The notes below the pieces were generated by a model. It did not search any database, was not told the DNA's origin, and saw nothing but the letters and a program-made list of their open reading frames with translations. A stretch of DNA of 64,000 nt. Origin: Streptomyces solicavernae (lineage in GTDB: Bacteria > Actinomycetota > Actinomycetes > Streptomycetales > Streptomycetaceae). Shown in pieces: positions 60,898 through 64,000 of this stretch; the first letter of the stretch is position 1; every line of letters begins with the position of its first letter. The position numbers and the translations under genes are program-made. The stretch lies in NCBI RefSeq assembly GCF_029968095.1, contig NZ_JASCIR010000030.1:1-64000 (forward strand), in the 5' to 3' direction.

Positions 60898-61285
60898 CCG
60901 CCCACCTCTTCCTTCGGGTCGTGGTTCTTCGGCGTGTGCGGGGCCGGGCGCGGCTGCCTTCACCAGGAATTCCGCAAGGAAGGCATAAACGCCCAAATAG
61001 CAGTAATTCGCCCTAAAAAGGCGACAGGGCCGCCAACGTCGCACGCCCGCCCGAGCCGGACGGCGCGACAAGCCGTACAAACGGACTAATCACTCTCGGG
61101 GGTGAACACGTGCCCCATTTGCGCCGAAAGTCCGACCGAAGCCTTTACTCTCCATTACGATTCATTTACCGAGAGTTGATGAATCCCGCCGCTGTACGCC
61201 GTGACCCACGGCCGCGTCCCCACATGCCCCCGGCACAGTCCGGGGCAGTCCCAGCGACCGCGTAGCCCCGGAGGAGACGGGAACC

Positions 61286-63703
61286 ATGTCTGCCTGCGCC
61301 CACACCCGCACCGACGACTCCTCAGAACCCGGCGACGACCGCCGACCTCACGGACCGCCGCCCGGCAAGCGCCGCTTCCGTATCGCGGGCGCCGACGTGT
61401 CCGCCTCGATCGCCGTCTTCCTGATCGCACTGCCGCTGTCCCTCGGCATCGCCCTCGCCACCGGGGCCCCACTGCAGGCCGGGCTCGTCGCCGCGGCCGT
61501 CGGCGGCCTCGTCGCCGGCCGCTTCGGTGGCGCGCCGCTGCAGGTGAGCGGCCCCGCCGCCGGTCTCACCGTCGTCACCGCCGACCTCATCCAGACGTAC
61601 GGCTGGCGCACCACATGCGCCATCACCGTCATCGCCGGACTCGCCCAACTCGCCCTGGGGTTCCTGCGAGTGGCGCGCTCGGCGCTCGCCGTCAGCCCGG
61701 CGATCGTGCACGGCATGCTGGCCGGCATCGGCGTCACGATCGCCGTGGCGCAGGTCCACATCATGCTCGGCGGCACACCCCACAGCTCTGTCGTGGACAA
61801 CATCCTCGACCTGCCCCGGCAGGTGACGCGGGTGCATCCGGCGGCCGTCGGGATCGGCGTCCTGACGATCGCGCTCCTGCTGCTCTGGCCACGGATCCCG
61901 GGGCAGCGCGCGGGACGCATCGCACGCGCGGTGCCGGCGCCGCTGATCTCCGTTGTCGGCGCCACCGTCGTCGCCGCCCTCGCCGGGCTCGCGCTGCCGA
62001 GGGTCGACCTGCCGTCGTGGCGGAGCCACGCCCTGGCCGGGCTGCCCGAGGGGCCCGTGCTCGGCCTGGTCGCCGCCGTGCTCACCACCACGCTCGTGTG
62101 CAGCGTGCAGTCCCTGCTCGGCGCCGTCGCCGTGGACAAGCTGAGCGCCGGGCGCTCGGGCCTCACCTCAGGCCTCGCCGGTCCGCCGCAACGGGCCGAT
62201 CTGGACCGGGAGTTGCTCGGGCAGGGCCTGTCCAATGTCGCGTCCGGAGCGCTCGGCGGACTGCCCACCGCGGGAGTCGCCGTGCGCAGCACCGCCAACG
62301 TCCGCGCGGGCGCCGTCAGCCGGAACTCCACCATGCTGCACGGCGTCTGGATCGCGCTGGCCGCTCTCACGATGGTCGCGGCCATCGAGCTGATCCCGCT
62401 CGCCGCGCTCGCCGCCCTGGTCATGGCGGTCGGCATCCGGATGGTCAGCCTCAACCACATCCGCACGGTCACGCGCCACCGCGAGATGCTGGTCTACGCC
62501 GCGACCACGCTCGGCGTCATCGTGCTGGGCGTCCTGGAAGGGGTCGCCCTCGGCATCGCGGTCGCCGTCGGCGTCGCCCTGCACCGCCTCACCCGTACCC
62601 GCATCACCCATGTGGAGTCCGACGGCACCCACCAGGTGCATGTCCGCGGGCAGTTGACCTTCCTGGCCGTGCCCCGGCTGACCCGCACACTGCACCTCGT
62701 CCCGCACAAGGCCGACATCATCGTGGAGCTCGACGGATCCTTCATGGACCACGCCGCGTACGAGACCCTGCAGCACTGGCAGGAGGCGCACACCAAGGCC
62801 GGGGGCAAGGTCACGTTCACCGGGCGGGGCGGCGGCCGGATCGCCGAGCCCGCGTCCGCGGCGCACTCCTGCTGCCGCCCCTGGACGGCGTGGCGCAACC
62901 ACAGCTGCCACGAGTCGACCGAGGTGGCGCGCAGCGGGGCCCGGCTCGCCGACGGCATCAGCTCGTTCCAGCGCAACACCGCGCCGCTGGTGCGCGGCGA
63001 GCTGGCGCGGCTCGCGCGGGAGGGGCAGCGGCCCTCACAGCTCTTCCTGACCTGCGCGGACTCGCGCCTGGTGACGTCGATGATCACGTCGAGCGGTCCT
63101 GGCGACCTGTTCGTCGTACGGAACGTGGGCAATCTCGTACCTCTGCCGGGGGCGGAGAGCGGGGACGACTCGGTGGCGGCGGCGATCGAGTACGCCGTGG
63201 AGGTGCTGAAGGTCGAGTCGATCACCGTGTGCGGGCACTCCGGGTGCGGGGCGATGCAGGCGCTGCTCAACTCCCCCGCCGAAGGCGGGCAGACGCCGCT
63301 GCGGCGCTGGCTGCGGCACGGGCTGCCGAGCCTGGAGCGGATGGCCGACAACGGCCGCGCGTGGGCGCGGATCGCGGGGCGCGCGCCCGCGGACGCGGCG
63401 GAGCAGCTGTGCCTGACCAATGTGGTGCAGCAGCTGGAGCATCTGCGGGAGCACGAGTCGGTGCGGCGCGGGGTCGCCGAAGGGCGCCTCACGCTGCACG
63501 GCATGTACTTCCATGTGGGGGAGGCGCAGGCCTATCTGCTCGCCGACGCCGAGCAGCTCTTCGACCGGGTGGCGGCGGTGAGTCCTGCAGCTGCCGGCTT
63601 GGCGTCCGGCGGTTCGGCGTACGGCGCTTCGGCGCCCGATGGTTCGGCGTACGGCGGTCAGGCTCCGGACGCGCCGACGGGTCTGGAGAGATCGCCGGTC
63701 TGA
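61286..63703 (+). CDS. SulP-family anion transporter fused to beta-carbonic anhydrase
   Basis: An 805-residue fusion. Residues about 35-470 are a SulP transporter (SIAVFLIALPLSLGIALATGAPLQAGLVAAAVGGLVAGRFGGAPLQVSGPAAGLTVVTADLI) and about 475-540 a STAS-like domain. Residues about 570-765 are a complete beta-carbonic anhydrase: CADSR (LTCADSRLVTS), then VCGHSGCGAMQALL supplying the Cys/Asp/His/Cys zinc set. The fusion likely imports bicarbonate or releases CO2 at the membrane. The next gene downstream is acetyl-CoA synthetase. The C-terminus is a Gly/Ala/Ser-rich tail. Confidence 0.93.
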   Translation: MSACAHTRTDDSSEPGDDRRPHGPPPGKRRFRIAGADVSASIAVFLIALPLSLGIALATGAPLQAGLVAAAVGGLVAGRFGGAPLQVSGPAAGLTVVTADLIQTYGWRTTCAITVIAGLAQLALGFLRVARSALAVSPAIVHGMLAGIGVTIAVAQVHIMLGGTPHSSVVDNILDLPRQVTRVHPAAVGIGVLTIALLLLWPRIPGQRAGRIARAVPAPLISVVGATVVAALAGLALPRVDLPSWRSHALAGLPEGPVLGLVAAVLTTTLVCSVQSLLGAVAVDKLSAGRSGLTSGLAGPPQRADLDRELLGQGLSNVASGALGGLPTAGVAVRSTANVRAGAVSRNSTMLHGVWIALAALTMVAAIELIPLAALAALVMAVGIRMVSLNHIRTVTRHREMLVYAATTLGVIVLGVLEGVALGIAVAVGVALHRLTRTRITHVESDGTHQVHVRGQLTFLAVPRLTRTLHLVPHKADIIVELDGSFMDHAAYETLQHWQEAHTKAGGKVTFTGRGGGRIAEPASAAHSCCRPWTAWRNHSCHESTEVARSGARLADGISSFQRNTAPLVRGELARLAREGQRPSQLFLTCADSRLVTSMITSSGPGDLFVVRNVGNLVPLPGAESGDDSVAAAIEYAVEVLKVESITVCGHSGCGAMQALLNSPAEGGQTPLRRWLRHGLPSLERMADNGRAWARIAGRAPADAAEQLCLTNVVQQLEHLREHESVRRGVAEGRLTLHGMYFHVGEAQAYLLADAEQLFDRVAAVSPAAAGLASGGSAYGASAPDGSAYGGQAPDAPTGLERSPV

Positions 63704-63900
63704 GGCGCGGGCGGGGTGCGGCTTCGCCGCTCCCCTTCCCCCGTCCGCACCAGGAGTGCGGCGCCGGGTTCTCCGGGGTCGCCCCCCCGACAGGTCTACA
63801 CCAGTTTTCCACAGGCCTTGTCACCAGCAGGGCACGTCTGATGAGCTGTGGCCTGGGACACAACGGTCGCCCCCTGGCAAAGCACCGTAAGGGAGATGTC
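63704..63900. other. Intergenic region upstream of acs
   Basis: No gene is visible. The stretch holds TTTTCCACAGGCCTTGTCACC (63811-63831) and CAACGGTC, plausible promoter sequence for the acs gene. Confidence 0.4.
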
Positions 63901-64000
63901 GTGAGCAACGAATCCTTGGCCAACCTGCTCAAAGAGGAACGCAGGTTCGCGCCGCCCGCCGAACTGGCCGCGAACGCCAACGTCACGGCAGAGGCGTACG
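63901..64000 (+). CDS. acsA: Acetyl-CoA synthetase (5' end only)
   Basis: The first 33 codons read MSNESLANLLKEERRFAPPAELAANANVTAEAY from GTG 63901, with AAGGGAG 7 nt upstream. This N-terminus is the streptomycete acetyl-CoA synthetase start, which makes acetyl-CoA from acetate, ATP and CoA. The catalytic parts lie beyond the window. Confidence 0.8.
   Translation, partial: MSNESLANLLKEERRFAPPAELAANANVTAEAY

Overview
The window is chromosomal DNA of a high-GC actinomycete, almost certainly Streptomyces. Codon third positions are nearly all G or C, GTG and TTG starts are common, and the genes include GlnR, BldG, the 6C RNA, an XRE/DUF397/ATPase trio and a Tad pilus cluster next to ssd. About 55 protein genes, one tRNA and one ncRNA can be supported.

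Region 1 (1-9.4 kb) is core regulation. A membrane protein, a MoaD-like protein and an alpha/beta hydrolase lie on the minus strand, divergent from glnR, which is preceded by a coupled leader ORF. Next come a LacI regulator and an envelope-stress set (PDZ-less HtrA-like protease, response regulator, histidine kinase), with three helically phased CTCA repeats in front of the protease. A decayed ABC-ATPase tail, a DinB-like protein and a PadR regulator follow.

Region 2 (9.4-31.6 kb) is more variable. It holds an aldehyde dehydrogenase, the XRE / anti-sigma-like ATPase / DUF397 trio whose two target genes share a nearly identical promoter element, a lipoprotein, a FUSC exporter, a DUF2786 protein, a nitrilase-fold amidohydrolase, a family-A polymerase-like protein, an enoyl-CoA hydratase-family hydrolase, a GT-B-like protein preceded by 17 perfect heptamers, a STAND ATPase, a desaturase-like protein, and a GntR regulator divergent from a second-type dapF. 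Short tandem repeats are strikingly dense here.

Region 3 (31.6-64 kb) begins at tRNA-Thr(CGU) and is a conserved core block. It contains a secreted tripeptidyl-peptidase-like lipoprotein, holB, an MFS-thymidylate kinase fusion, topA, a methyltransferase, a lipoprotein, a K+-independent H+-pyrophosphatase, the BldG / anti-sigma pair, a DEAD-box helicase, the Tad secretion/pilus operon (ssd-tadA-tadB-tadC-pilin-TadE-TadE-like), the 6C RNA, a HAD-IB phosphatase, a degenerate Fic-like protein, a CooC-like ATPase, a deacetylase-like lipoprotein, a SulP-carbonic anhydrase fusion, and the first codons of acetyl-CoA synthetase.

The three most interesting items are the duplicated promoter element controlling the ATPase and DUF397 genes, the heptanucleotide tract that puts the GT-B-like gene out of frame with an upstream ATG (a possible phase-variation switch), and the overall abundance of short tandem repeats, several of which copy the 3' end of the adjoining gene.
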